The translations under genes and the position numbers were made by a program. DNA of 64,000 nucleotides, from positions 310,001 to 374,000 of the forward strand of contig CAWKKW010000003.1 in the NCBI GenBank assembly GCA_963850345.1, given 5' to 3'. A model generated the notes under the pieces. That model worked only from the letters and a program-made list of their open reading frames with translations, made no database searches and had not been told where the DNA came from. This document shows, piece after piece, positions 51,917 to 60,386 of this stretch (within the stretch, counting starts at the first letter, position 1; each line of letters begins with the position of its first letter). Origin of the DNA: CAWKKW01 sp963850345 (GTDB lineage: Bacteria > Acidobacteriota > Terriglobia > Terriglobales > Acidobacteriaceae).

Positions 51917-52636
51917 ATGAACATCTCCCAACTGCAGGAACGATTGCGCTTGGAACTTACGCGCCGTATCGAGCGAGGAGCTCTTACCGGCACTCTACTC
52001 TCGCGGCAGACCGGCTTTCGCCAATCTCATATCTCAAACTTTCTCCACGGCAAACGCCTGCTCAGCGTCCAGGCTCTCGATGCCATTCTGCTGGCGGTTC
52101 ATCTCTCCGTCTCCGACCTTCTTCCTGAACGCGACTCCATTCCCCGCCACTCTCAAGCCTCTGACCAGTTTCACGACATACCCACCACCGTGCCGCTCGT
52201 CTCCCAGGCCACTCTCATTCACGAACCGCAGGTCCGGCCCGCTTCCATCCTCGACGAGATCCAGGTCCCCTCCGGCATGCTCCGTGACCTCCACGCCCGC
52301 GTCACTCCGGCCCGCAAACGCTGGCAGCGCTTCCTCGCCATCCGTGTATCTCCCCATCAGGCCAAAGCCATGACCCCCCTGCTCCAGGCTCATGCCATTC
52401 TCATCATTGACCGGCACGCGAATATCCTCACATCTCACGAGTCCGGCGAACCGGCCCTCTACGCGGTTCGCGACGACAACATCCTCTACCTGCGCTTCAC
52501 TTCATTTGAAGCCAGGCGGCTCATCCTGCGCCCCTATCGCCTCGATCACCCCATCGAACTCCTCGAACTCGACGGCGACGAATTGCCATCCGACCGCATC
52601 ATGGGCCGCGTCTGCCTTTGCGTCAACGAACTCTGA
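51917..52636 (+). CDS. CI/LexA-like repressor with degenerate S24 domain
   Basis: A 239-residue protein from ATG 51917. The N-terminal HTH (LTGTLLSRQTGFRQSHISNF then LHGKRLLSVQALDAIL) is of the XRE type. The C-terminal domain resembles the S24 peptidase fold of CI/LexA: LAIRVSPHQAKAMTPLL aligns with the DSM nucleophile region, but the serine is replaced by alanine, and LYAVRDDNILYLRFT lacks the catalytic lysine, which looks replaced by Arg or Leu. If correct, it cannot self-cleave in an SOS response. It is divergent from the phage structural operon and likely its master repressor. Confidence 0.7.
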   Translation: MNISQLQERLRLELTRRIERGALTGTLLSRQTGFRQSHISNFLHGKRLLSVQALDAILLAVHLSVSDLLPERDSIPRHSQASDQFHDIPTTVPLVSQATLIHEPQVRPASILDEIQVPSGMLRDLHARVTPARKRWQRFLAIRVSPHQAKAMTPLLQAHAILIIDRHANILTSHESGEPALYAVRDDNILYLRFTSFEARRLILRPYRLDHPIELLELDGDELPSDRIMGRVCLCVNEL

Positions 52637-52697
52637 TCCCGGCCGGCTCGCTCCCCCCGGGCCCCGATCTTTGGTAGCATCGCGTCGGAGGATGTTC

Positions 52698-52922
52698 ATG
52701 GAACAGCAACAGAATGGAACCAGCGGCCTGCGCCGCAATGAAGATATTGCCCTGGACCTGCTCAAGTTCGTCGCAGCCGCCGCAGGCCTCGGCCGCACCA
52801 ACACGCCCTCGACCGGCTTCGTGGCCGGCGCCGCACCCAAGCCCGAGGAACAGGTCGGCCACTTGCTTGAGCTCTACACGCGCTGTCTTCGCACCGTCGA
52901 GGGCAAGGGGGAAGCGCGGTAG
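52698..52922 (+). CDS. Small hypothetical protein
   Basis: A 74-residue protein. The ATG at 52698 is six bases after GGAGG, an excellent ribosome-binding site; an ATG at 52692 abuts it. The sequence has a helical centre (EDIALDLLKFVAAAAGLGR) and a C-terminal helix (EEQVGHLLELYTRCLRTVEG). No family recognised. It ends 11 bp before the Gfo/Idh gene, so the two are probably co-transcribed. It lies right at the edge of the phage block and may be host-derived. Confidence 0.65.
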   Translation: MEQQQNGTSGLRRNEDIALDLLKFVAAAAGLGRTNTPSTGFVAGAAPKPEEQVGHLLELYTRCLRTVEGKGEAR

Positions 52923-52933
52923 CGCGCGATCCG

Positions 52934-54013
52934 TTGACCGCCGACCCGTTGACTCCTGATCAAAGCCTGACGTCGCAACCTGCCCAGTCCGCCGAAGTGC
53001 CCGCGCTCCAGATCGCCGTCTTCGGCGCAGGTGCGTTCGGGCGCAATCATCTTCGGGTCTACCGCGAACTGCAGCAGGCCGGCCACCCTGTCTGCGTCGC
53101 CGCAGTCATCGATCCCGATCCTGCTGTAGCCAGCCGGATCGGCGCAGAGTCGCCCGTCTATCCCAGCCTTGAATCCGCACTGGCCGCTCTCGACTCCGGC
53201 GAACTGCGCATCGATGCGGCCTCGATCTGCGTGCCCACCACCGCGCACCTCAAGGTCGCCTCCGCACTCCTGGAGCGAAGCATCGATGTGCTGCTCGAAA
53301 AACCCATCGCCTCCACACTTCCTGAAGCCGACACGCTGGTCTCGCTCGCCGCCCGCAACGGCCGTGTCCTCCAGGTCGGCCATCTCGAACGCTTCAACCC
53401 CGCCGTTCTCGCCACCTTGCCCCTGCTTACGCGTCCCATGTTCTTTGAGGCGCATCGGCTCAGCATCTTCACTCCGCGTTCTCTCGATGTCGACGTCGTC
53501 CTCGATCTCATGATTCACGACCTCGACGTCGTGCTCAGCATGGTCCCGTCGCCCATCCGTTCCATCCACGCCGTCGGCCTGCCCATCCTCTCTCGAAAGG
53601 TCGATATCGCCAACGTCCGCATGGAATTTGAAAACGGCTGCGTCGCCAACTTCACCGCCAGCCGCGTCAGTACCGAACGCGTCCGCAAGCTGCGCTTCTT
53701 TCAGCCCCGCCAGTATGTCTCGGTGGATTACGCCCGAAAAGATCTGCTGGTGATCGATGTCGCCGCCGGTGCCACACCACAGTCCCTCGCCCCCGGCCAA
53801 CTGCCCGCAGGCCTCGCTCTTCAGAAACCGCAGGTCGCAACCGGAGAGCCTCTGCGGCTCGAGATCGAATCCTTCCTCGAATGCGTCCGCAACCGCACCG
53901 CTCCCCGCGTTACCGCCGCCGATGGCCGCGCCGCTCTTGCCGCAGCGCTACAAATCCATGAGGCCATGGCAGCCCACGCTGCACACGCTGGCCTGGACCA
54001 GTTCCACCTGTAA
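52934..54013 (+). CDS. Gfo/Idh/MocA-family oxidoreductase
   Basis: A 359-residue NAD(P)-dependent sugar oxidoreductase, started at TTG 52934 (uncertain). The Rossmann motif is QIAVFGAGAFGRNHLRVY; the catalytic EKP motif is in DVLLEKPIASTLPEA; GHLERFNPAV and HDLDVVLSMV are further family landmarks. The form resembles UDP-N-acetylglucosamine 3-dehydrogenase-type enzymes (GnnA) that modify lipid A precursors, but this is only suggested by the general look. Probably co-transcribed with the small gene before it. Confidence 0.82.
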   Translation: MTADPLTPDQSLTSQPAQSAEVPALQIAVFGAGAFGRNHLRVYRELQQAGHPVCVAAVIDPDPAVASRIGAESPVYPSLESALAALDSGELRIDAASICVPTTAHLKVASALLERSIDVLLEKPIASTLPEADTLVSLAARNGRVLQVGHLERFNPAVLATLPLLTRPMFFEAHRLSIFTPRSLDVDVVLDLMIHDLDVVLSMVPSPIRSIHAVGLPILSRKVDIANVRMEFENGCVANFTASRVSTERVRKLRFFQPRQYVSVDYARKDLLVIDVAAGATPQSLAPGQLPAGLALQKPQVATGEPLRLEIESFLECVRNRTAPRVTAADGRAALAAALQIHEAMAAHAAHAGLDQFHL

Positions 54014-54069
54014 CCTAAGGTGCGGGCTGGCCACGCTATCCCGGCTTCAGCCAGCCACGGCAGCTCAAG

Positions 54070-54999
54070 CTACTCCGGCTCTTGAACGCTCAACCTGGTC
54101 CCTGCCGCTGCCTCGATCGCCTCACGCAGCCGGCCACCGCTTGCCTGCAAGCACGCCTCGGCACGCGTCCGATCCACCCCGAGCTTTTCCATTACGATGG
54201 CGGTCTTCACCGAACCGGCTTCCTCCAGCAGAACCACGGCCCGCTCATACGCGACGCTGGTAGCCGCCACCACCACGCGGCGAGCCCGATCCAGCAGCTT
54301 GGCATTCGCAGGCTGCACGTTCACCATCAGGTTGCCGTACACATACCCGCAGCGCACCATCACCGCCGTGCTCAGCGCATTGAGAATCAGCTTGGTCGCC
54401 GTGCCCGCCTTCATCCGCGTCGAACCGGTCAGCACCTCGGGTCCCACGGCGGGCGTAATCGCCATAGCCGCGGCCCCTGCCAGCTCCGAGCCCGGCACAC
54501 AGCTCAACCCCACCGACAGCGCGCCCACTCCCTTTGCATATGTCACCGCGCCGAGCACATAAGGAGTCCGCCCGCTGGCTGCGATCCCTACCACCGAGTC
54601 CGCCTCCGACAGTCCGCGCGCCTTCAACTCCGCGGCTCCTTGCGCCGGATCATCCTCCGCTTCTTCTACTGACGAACGCAGCGCAGCGTCGCCACCCGCC
54701 ACGATTGCCTGCACCTTGTCCGCTGAAACGTTGAATGTCGGCGGACACTCCGACGCGTCCAGCACACCCAGCCGCCCCGACGTGCCCGCACCGACATAAA
54801 ACAGGCGTCCGCCGCGCTCGAATCGCTCCACCACCGCATCGACCACCCGCGCCGTGTTGGCGGCCTCGCGCTCCACCGCGGCAATCACGTCACCGTCCGC
54901 GACGTGAATCAAGCGCACCAGCTCCAGGGTCGAGAGCCGATCCATGTTCTCGCTCAAGAGATTGCGTGCTTCGGTCAACAGCTCAGAAAAGTCACTCAT
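54070..54999 (-). CDS. murQ: N-acetylmuramic acid 6-phosphate etherase
   Basis: MurQ cleaves the lactyl ether of MurNAc-6-P during recycling of cell wall fragments. A 309-residue SIS-domain protein from ATG 54999; the frame extends upstream over the end of the next gene and is rejected there. FYVGAGTSGRLGVLDASECP, IVAGGDAALRSSVEEAEDD, VVGIAASGRTPYVLGAV, ITPAVGPEVLTGSTRMKAGT and a C-terminal UBA-like helical bundle (VDRTRAEACLQASGGRLREA) are all family landmarks. It is convergent with the Gfo/Idh gene. Confidence 0.95.
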   Translation of the reverse strand: MSDFSELLTEARNLLSENMDRLSTLELVRLIHVADGDVIAAVEREAANTARVVDAVVERFERGGRLFYVGAGTSGRLGVLDASECPPTFNVSADKVQAIVAGGDAALRSSVEEAEDDPAQGAAELKARGLSEADSVVGIAASGRTPYVLGAVTYAKGVGALSVGLSCVPGSELAGAAAMAITPAVGPEVLTGSTRMKAGTATKLILNALSTAVMVRCGYVYGNLMVNVQPANAKLLDRARRVVVAATSVAYERAVVLLEEAGSVKTAIVMEKLGVDRTRAEACLQASGGRLREAIEAAAGTRLSVQEPE

Positions 55000-55076
55000 G
55001 CGTCGGCCAAATGAGTCCTGCACTTTGCTCTCAGCTCGTCCCTCAGCACCATATTCAAAGCTCGTATCCGCGTCGG

Positions 55077-56828
55077 TTACTTTGCCTTCTGCTCCGCGAT
55101 CCACTTCTCCGTGCGCGCGTCCAGCATATCCAGCGGCAACGTTCCCCCATCCAGAATCTCATCGTGGAAGGTCCGTATATCGAACTTCGGCCCAAGCTCT
55201 TTCTGCGCACGATCCCGCAGCTCGCGAATTTTCAGTTGCCCCAGCTTGTAACTTAACGCCTGCGCCGGCCACGAGATATAACGGTCCGTCTCCGACTGGA
55301 TCGTCGGCTCGTCCACCGCCCCCGACTTGCGGAAGAACTCCACCACCTGCTCGCGCGACCAGCCTTTGGAATGAATGCCCGTATCCACCACCAGTCTCAC
55401 TGCGCGAAACAGCTCTGACGACAAGCGCCCGTAATCCGAGACTGGATCCTGATAGAACCCAACCTCTTTCCCAAGCTGCTCTGCATACAACGCCCAGCCT
55501 TCCACATACGCATTGAATCCCAGGCTGTGCAGGCGAAACTTCGGCAGACCGGTGAGCTGCTGCTGCACCGATAACTGCATGTGGTGTCCTGGAATGCCCT
55601 CGTGATACGCAATCGCCTCATCGTCGATCAACGATCGCTCCGCGAAATTCGAAGTCGCCACCACCACGCGCCCCGGCCGCTTTCCATCTGGAGTTCCGAT
55701 CATGTAGTGCGTCGCCGCCGCAGCCTGAAACGCGGGAATCGCCTCGACCGTCACCGGCGTTTTGGGTAGCAACGTGAAGAGCTGCGGAAGCTTCGGCTGC
55801 ATCTGTGCGATGTAGTGCCGGAAGTCGTCGAGTATCTGCTCCGACGAAGTCGGCTTGTACTTGGGGTTCGTCTTCAGCGACGCGCGGAAAGCCGTCAGAT
55901 CGGCAAAGCCTTCCTTCTTCGCAATCGCCGTCATCTCCGCTTCAATCCGATCGATCTCGCGCAACCCAAGGTGGTGGATCTCGTCCGCCGTCATGCGAGT
56001 CGTCGTACGCCCGTAGATGTCGTTCTCGTAGCGCCGTTGGCCATCCGGCAACGAAGTGATCGCCAGCGTCGTGCGACCATGCGGCGCATAGTCTGTCCGC
56101 ACAAACTCCGCGAAGCTCTTGTAAGCAGGAATCACATCCTGGTTCACCGCTGTCGTGATCTCCTGCGTCAACCGCTTCTGGTCGTCGGCCGAAATGCTCG
56201 CAGGATACTTCTTCGTCGGAATCAGGAATGGATCCGCATCGACGATGCCCTGGCATTGCGTCGGAATCTTCTCCAGCAGAAACCGCACCGGCATCAGGCC
56301 ATCTTTCATTCCGGCCCGCAACACTTCTGTCTCCTGGGTCATCGTGCGCGGTATCTGGTGCAGCCGCGCGATGTAGTCCTCGTAGTGCTTCACCGAATCG
56401 AGCGGCACTGAGAGCGGCAGATCCGCGAGGTTGGTGTGGATGCCGTTCTGCTGATTGATCGGCATCTCGTATTCCTTGAGGTCATAATCGGCAATTCGCT
56501 GCTGCAACACACGCACCATCAGGTCATGCGAATGCAAGTCTTGGTCCGAAAAGCCTGTAGTCGGAATCGCCTGCAACTGCGCCAGAAAGTCCTGGTCCGT
56601 CTTATGCCGCGCCGCAATGGCGGCTAGTGAATAGTCGGCGAGCTTGTCGTTGTACCGGTAATCGCCAAAGGCGGTCGCGCGCTCCGGGAAGTTGCGCAGG
56701 TCGGACTCGTATTGCTCATCGAATATCCGGTTCTGCGCCGCCACCCGATCGGCAACGGGTTTTACGTCCTGGGCGAAAACAGAGCCGGCAGCTAGGAGGA
56801 GGGAAAAGACACAGTTCGCAGCACGCAT
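55077..56828 (-). CDS. Exported DUF885 metallopeptidase-like protein
   Basis: A 583-residue protein from ATG 56828, chosen because a signal peptide (MRAANCVFSLLLAAGSVFAQ) begins there. The zinc-binding motif HEGIPGHHMQ near residue 455 and downstream GWALYAEQLGKEVGFY with the third ligand are typical of DUF885, a group of gluzincin-like peptidases found widely in Acidobacteria. Probably a periplasmic di- or tripeptide-releasing enzyme. The gene lies 77 bp upstream of murQ on the same strand, possibly one unit for peptide and cell-wall recycling. Confidence 0.88.
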   Translation of the reverse strand: MRAANCVFSLLLAAGSVFAQDVKPVADRVAAQNRIFDEQYESDLRNFPERATAFGDYRYNDKLADYSLAAIAARHKTDQDFLAQLQAIPTTGFSDQDLHSHDLMVRVLQQRIADYDLKEYEMPINQQNGIHTNLADLPLSVPLDSVKHYEDYIARLHQIPRTMTQETEVLRAGMKDGLMPVRFLLEKIPTQCQGIVDADPFLIPTKKYPASISADDQKRLTQEITTAVNQDVIPAYKSFAEFVRTDYAPHGRTTLAITSLPDGQRRYENDIYGRTTTRMTADEIHHLGLREIDRIEAEMTAIAKKEGFADLTAFRASLKTNPKYKPTSSEQILDDFRHYIAQMQPKLPQLFTLLPKTPVTVEAIPAFQAAAATHYMIGTPDGKRPGRVVVATSNFAERSLIDDEAIAYHEGIPGHHMQLSVQQQLTGLPKFRLHSLGFNAYVEGWALYAEQLGKEVGFYQDPVSDYGRLSSELFRAVRLVVDTGIHSKGWSREQVVEFFRKSGAVDEPTIQSETDRYISWPAQALSYKLGQLKIRELRDRAQKELGPKFDIRTFHDEILDGGTLPLDMLDARTEKWIAEQKAK

Positions 56829-56934
56829 ATCGGTATATTGCAGCCTAGCAGAGCCGGGCGGCCGCGTGCGTGTTCGACCGCCGGCGAAAAGTTGACCTAT
56901 GCTCAAGACCTGCGAGGTTCATTCCGAAGAAACG

Positions 56935-57147
56935 TTAGCTGCTGCTGACGTCTTCCGGAGCGTCGACACCTGGCCCCACCTCGTCCATCGCCTCCAACAC
57001 GTCGTCGTCGCTCGCCGGACGCCCGTCGCGAACGCTTTTGGCGCCCAATGATTTTTCGCTCCCCGCCGGGGCTGTGCGATCGATGGTGCTGGGGTTGGGT
57101 GTGGGCATTGCCGCGGGATTCTTGCCTGCCTTCTCGTCGTCGGCCAT
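56935..57147 (-). CDS. Small acidic, probably disordered protein
   Basis: A 70-residue ORF. ATG 57147 has AGGAGG five bases upstream, a strong signal of expression. The protein is rich in Asp, Ala, Pro and Ser (MADDEKAGKNPAAMPTPNPS at the start, then DDDVLEAMDEVGPGVDAP), with one short helix. No family recognised. It sits alone between the DUF885 gene and the MscS-type gene. Confidence 0.6.
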   Translation of the reverse strand: MADDEKAGKNPAAMPTPNPSTIDRTAPAGSEKSLGAKSVRDGRPASDDDVLEAMDEVGPGVDAPEDVSSS

Positions 57148-57298
57148 TGTTCCCTCCTGTGTGCCAGAAGTGAGATGCAAGGATTGGAGCAACAAGTCCA
57201 CGGAAGTGAGGCACAATCGTCCGCCGGACTTACGGCGACCTGCCTCACGTCCAGCCAAAGACGGCCGCCCATCCCTTCCAGGCGCACTCCTGATCGCT

Positions 57299-59413
57299 CT
57301 ATCCCTTGACGACGGCTCGCACCGTGGGCGGCCCGTCCACCGCTTCGGCGACCGATGTGCTTTTCCCGATCGCTTCAAGCACCTCCTGCACGATCTGTTG
57401 ATCGGTAGCCGCCGCACGATGAATCTGCACCGGGTAGAGCACCGCATATTGCAACCCGTCGGAGAGTTGCAGCCGCGCTTCAATGCGTGGTGCTTCGACC
57501 GCCGTGTCTATCCACGACTCCACATGCTGGTGTTGCTGCTCAATCTGCGACTTGTAACCGCTGTAGACCTTTTCGATCGCGGCCCGTACCGCTTCGGTCG
57601 CTGGTTTGTAGTCTGCTTGCGGCTTCAGCTTCAACGTCACTTCGTGCCAGGCGTATTCCGTTCCGGGTATTTGCTTGTACAGCGGCGTCCCCGTCTGGAA
57701 GAGCACTGAATTCGCGAACACCGCGATTCGCCCGGTCGGATGCAACTCCGTTCCCGTTCCCGTCAGCTCCATCATGTAGAAGCGAACCAGCCCCACTTCA
57801 ACGACATCCCCAGTCACATTCGCTACCGTGATGCGGTCGCCTACACGCACCCCAAATCTGCCCACAATAAAGAAGTACGCAGCCACCGAGAGCAGAATGG
57901 TTTGCAAACCCACTGCCAGCCCCGCCGTGATGAATCCGGCAAACGTCGCAAGCGAACTGAACTGGCTCACGAACCCCAGGATCAACACGATCCCCGTGAG
58001 GAATCCGATCACCAGCCGGCGCACCATCAACAACTGCCGCCGCCGTCGAAGATCCTGCACATAGCGCGTCGTCGCGCGCCGCCAAACTTCGCCAAGCACC
58101 GCGATTACGCCCAGCGCCAGTGCGATGGCCAGCACACGTAACAGCAGTGAGCGCAAAATGCTGCTGCGCTCGGTATCCACCGCCGCTCTCCACGAGAGCA
58201 GGTTGCCGCGTGCCTGCTCCAGCAGTAGAACCTCCTGGCTGATTGGTACCGATACCCCCGAGATCGCGTTGAACGCATCCGTGAGCTGATCGTACTTCTT
58301 CTTCGTCGCCGCGATGTCGGTTGTCCCTGTCGCGTTCGCAGCCCCCGCTCCGTTGGTATTGGGGGCCGCATCCGCTGCACCAGCGGCCTGTAGCTTCTGC
58401 CCCGCGTCCACCGTGGCACGCAATATGTTCACCAGCGGCGTTCGCAACTCCACCGCCTGGTCGTGCAGCTTGCGCGTCTCATCGATGCGCTGATCGATGG
58501 CGTGAGTCGTGCCCATGAGTTGAAACAGCGTCGTCGCCTGTGTGCTCACGCCCGCGTCGCGCAACGAACCGATGCTCTCTATCGTGTTCGGCACCGGCTT
58601 CACTTTGCTGTCCACCAACTCCGGCGCCGCATGCTGCAGCCGGTCGATGTCGCTTTGCAGGCTGCTGTTCGTTTGCGAACTGGATATGCCGGTCACCTTC
58701 CCTACCGCATCCCACATCGCTTCGGCCAGTTCCAGCTGGCCCTCCACATTTTCCTTTTGCTGTTGCAGCGCAACTCGCTGCTTGCCCCGCGCAGTCTCGA
58801 GCTGCTTGGTTAGCGCGTCTTCCTGATTCTGTAAGTCATCCACGCGCTTGGCGGTATTTATTCGGAGCGCGTTCAGGCGCTGTGCCTCGCTCTGCGTGTT
58901 GTCCCCAGACTCATCGCTCCCCGGCTTTCGCTCGATGCGCGCCAGCAGGGCAGCCTCGTCCCGAGCGGATTGGAAGGCCAGCTGCGCAACATGGGTCGCC
59001 TCCGTTTGCGCCTGCTCGGCATACAGCATGTCGCTTGGCTCTCCGATCTTCTGAATCGGCGTGAGTGCCATTCGGTAAAACCGAATCACCTCGCTCAAAT
59101 GCGCCAGGATCGCCTTCGACCGCACATTGACATCGATCCCCTGCGTGAGCGAAGCAGGCAATGGCTTCGGCAGTGCCGCCAGCCGTGCAACGGTCGCCGA
59201 CCTGGGCGCAGTCGGCTGCCCGGGTGCCGCACCGTTGGCAGCCTGCCCCGAGCCCGTGTCCGACTTCGTCTGTAGGGTCGTGTGTTGCGGTTTCGATCCA
59301 GTGGACTGCGTACCAGCAGGCGCTACGCTGCTGTTGGCGATCAGAAGTGCACTTACCAGGCCGCCCGCGCAAACTCGGCGCAGATCCGTCCTGACGTTCA
59401 ACGAAGACATCAT
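57299..59413 (-). CDS. MscS-family mechanosensitive channel with long periplasmic N-terminus
   Basis: About 704 residues from ATG 59413 (a second ATG follows at once). After a signal peptide, a long helical region (residues about 40-390) has extensive coiled coils (RVDDLQNQEDALTKQLETAR, QKENVEGQLELAEAMWDAV) of the kind found in MscK-like periplasmic sections. Three or more membrane helices follow, and the pore helix and beta domain appear in AGFITAGLAVGLQTILLSVA, VGDRITVANVTGDVVEVGLV. Such channels open under membrane tension in osmotic downshift. The C-terminal cytoplasmic part ends with EAVDGPPTVRAVVKG. Confidence 0.85.
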   Translation of the reverse strand: MMSSLNVRTDLRRVCAGGLVSALLIANSSVAPAGTQSTGSKPQHTTLQTKSDTGSGQAANGAAPGQPTAPRSATVARLAALPKPLPASLTQGIDVNVRSKAILAHLSEVIRFYRMALTPIQKIGEPSDMLYAEQAQTEATHVAQLAFQSARDEAALLARIERKPGSDESGDNTQSEAQRLNALRINTAKRVDDLQNQEDALTKQLETARGKQRVALQQQKENVEGQLELAEAMWDAVGKVTGISSSQTNSSLQSDIDRLQHAAPELVDSKVKPVPNTIESIGSLRDAGVSTQATTLFQLMGTTHAIDQRIDETRKLHDQAVELRTPLVNILRATVDAGQKLQAAGAADAAPNTNGAGAANATGTTDIAATKKKYDQLTDAFNAISGVSVPISQEVLLLEQARGNLLSWRAAVDTERSSILRSLLLRVLAIALALGVIAVLGEVWRRATTRYVQDLRRRRQLLMVRRLVIGFLTGIVLILGFVSQFSSLATFAGFITAGLAVGLQTILLSVAAYFFIVGRFGVRVGDRITVANVTGDVVEVGLVRFYMMELTGTGTELHPTGRIAVFANSVLFQTGTPLYKQIPGTEYAWHEVTLKLKPQADYKPATEAVRAAIEKVYSGYKSQIEQQHQHVESWIDTAVEAPRIEARLQLSDGLQYAVLYPVQIHRAAATDQQIVQEVLEAIGKSTSVAEAVDGPPTVRAVVKG

Positions 59414-59505
59414 CTTGATTGGACGCGCTTTCGCCTCTACTCGCTGCTGCAATTCCTCGGAAACCCAAAGCTATCTCCGCGCACGATCTGTCGCGCGTTT
59501 GCCGG

Positions 59506-60120
59506 TTACGGCTTCTGGTGCAGCATCATCGTCTTCGTCGTCATCGAGAGCTCCAGGAATCCGAGTTCGTCTTTAGTTGCCGGCACCAGCAACAGATCCA
59601 CCGGATTCCATGCACCCGGTACCAGATCCTCTTTCAGCGCGATCTCCTTCTGCTGAATCGTGGATTGCCATTGCTTGTAAGAAGCTTCAGTAAACCCGGC
59701 CCAGTTATACGCCTTGCCCCAGCGAACCTTCACCCGGGCGCCGGTGAAGGTTGCGTTCGACGGGTTACCGATACTTACCGTCAACTTATACCCGTTCATG
59801 TAAGGAATAACTCTGTCGAGCGCAACGAGAAAGGTCGAGGAGTCTGTATCAACGCGTTGAAACGCATGAGAACTGGTATCGATCTGAATTGTGTCGTGCG
59901 TGGTCTGCTTCTGACCGAGCAAATATCTGTAGTAACTCACCTCACCTTGCAGATCCTTGAGTTCATGCTCCAGGGTTTTTACTCTGGCGGCGAGATCCTG
60001 CATCGGTTGACCGGAACCAACACCCTGGCTGGGTGCCGGGCCGGTCCTGGTCTCGTTGGTCTGCGCGATTGCCGAGGTCCCGGCCAGGATCATGGCAAGA
60101 GCGGCCATCGCCCTGTTCAT
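59506..60120 (-). CDS. Exported DUF3251-like protein
   Basis: A 204-residue protein with a signal peptide (MNRAMAALAMILAGTSAIAQ), a short coiled coil (AARVKTLEHELKDLQGEVSY) and a C-terminal beta domain with SHAFQRVDTDSSTFLVALD and LTVSIGNPSNATFTGARVKV, the pattern of DUF3251 proteins (E. coli YajI-like). Function unknown. It lies between gyrB and the MscS-type gene; both neighbours are on the same strand, but the gyrB terminator separates it from gyrB. Confidence 0.75.
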   Translation of the reverse strand: MNRAMAALAMILAGTSAIAQTNETRTGPAPSQGVGSGQPMQDLAARVKTLEHELKDLQGEVSYYRYLLGQKQTTHDTIQIDTSSHAFQRVDTDSSTFLVALDRVIPYMNGYKLTVSIGNPSNATFTGARVKVRWGKAYNWAGFTEASYKQWQSTIQQKEIALKEDLVPGAWNPVDLLLVPATKDELGFLELSMTTKTMMLHQKP

Positions 60121-60304
60121 GTCTCCTCCATCTCAACTGTGGCTGCGTCAGTCCACGAATGTTCGTAGCCCGATCGCCATCTGTCCAAGCATAGCGCAAC
60201 GCATCACCGGCCAGAATCGCGACGGCTATCTCTACGCTGGGCTGCGAACCGCTTAAAAACATCGGTGATAGCAGAAGGGAGTTAGTCTGCGAAGTTATAG
60301 GTCT

Positions 60305-60364
60305 ACGCAAATAGAAAACCGGGCTGCCCGGCACGATCATCCATCGGTGCCAAAAGCAGCCCGG
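60305..60364 (-). terminator. Intrinsic terminator after gyrB
   Basis: CCGGGCTGC (60319-60327) and GCAGCCCGG (60356-60364) form a perfect outer stem; an inner GGCAC/GTGCC pair extends it. On the minus strand it is followed by TTTTCTATTTG. Confidence 0.75.
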
Positions 60365-60386
60365 CTTGGAAACGGCGTATGCCCGG

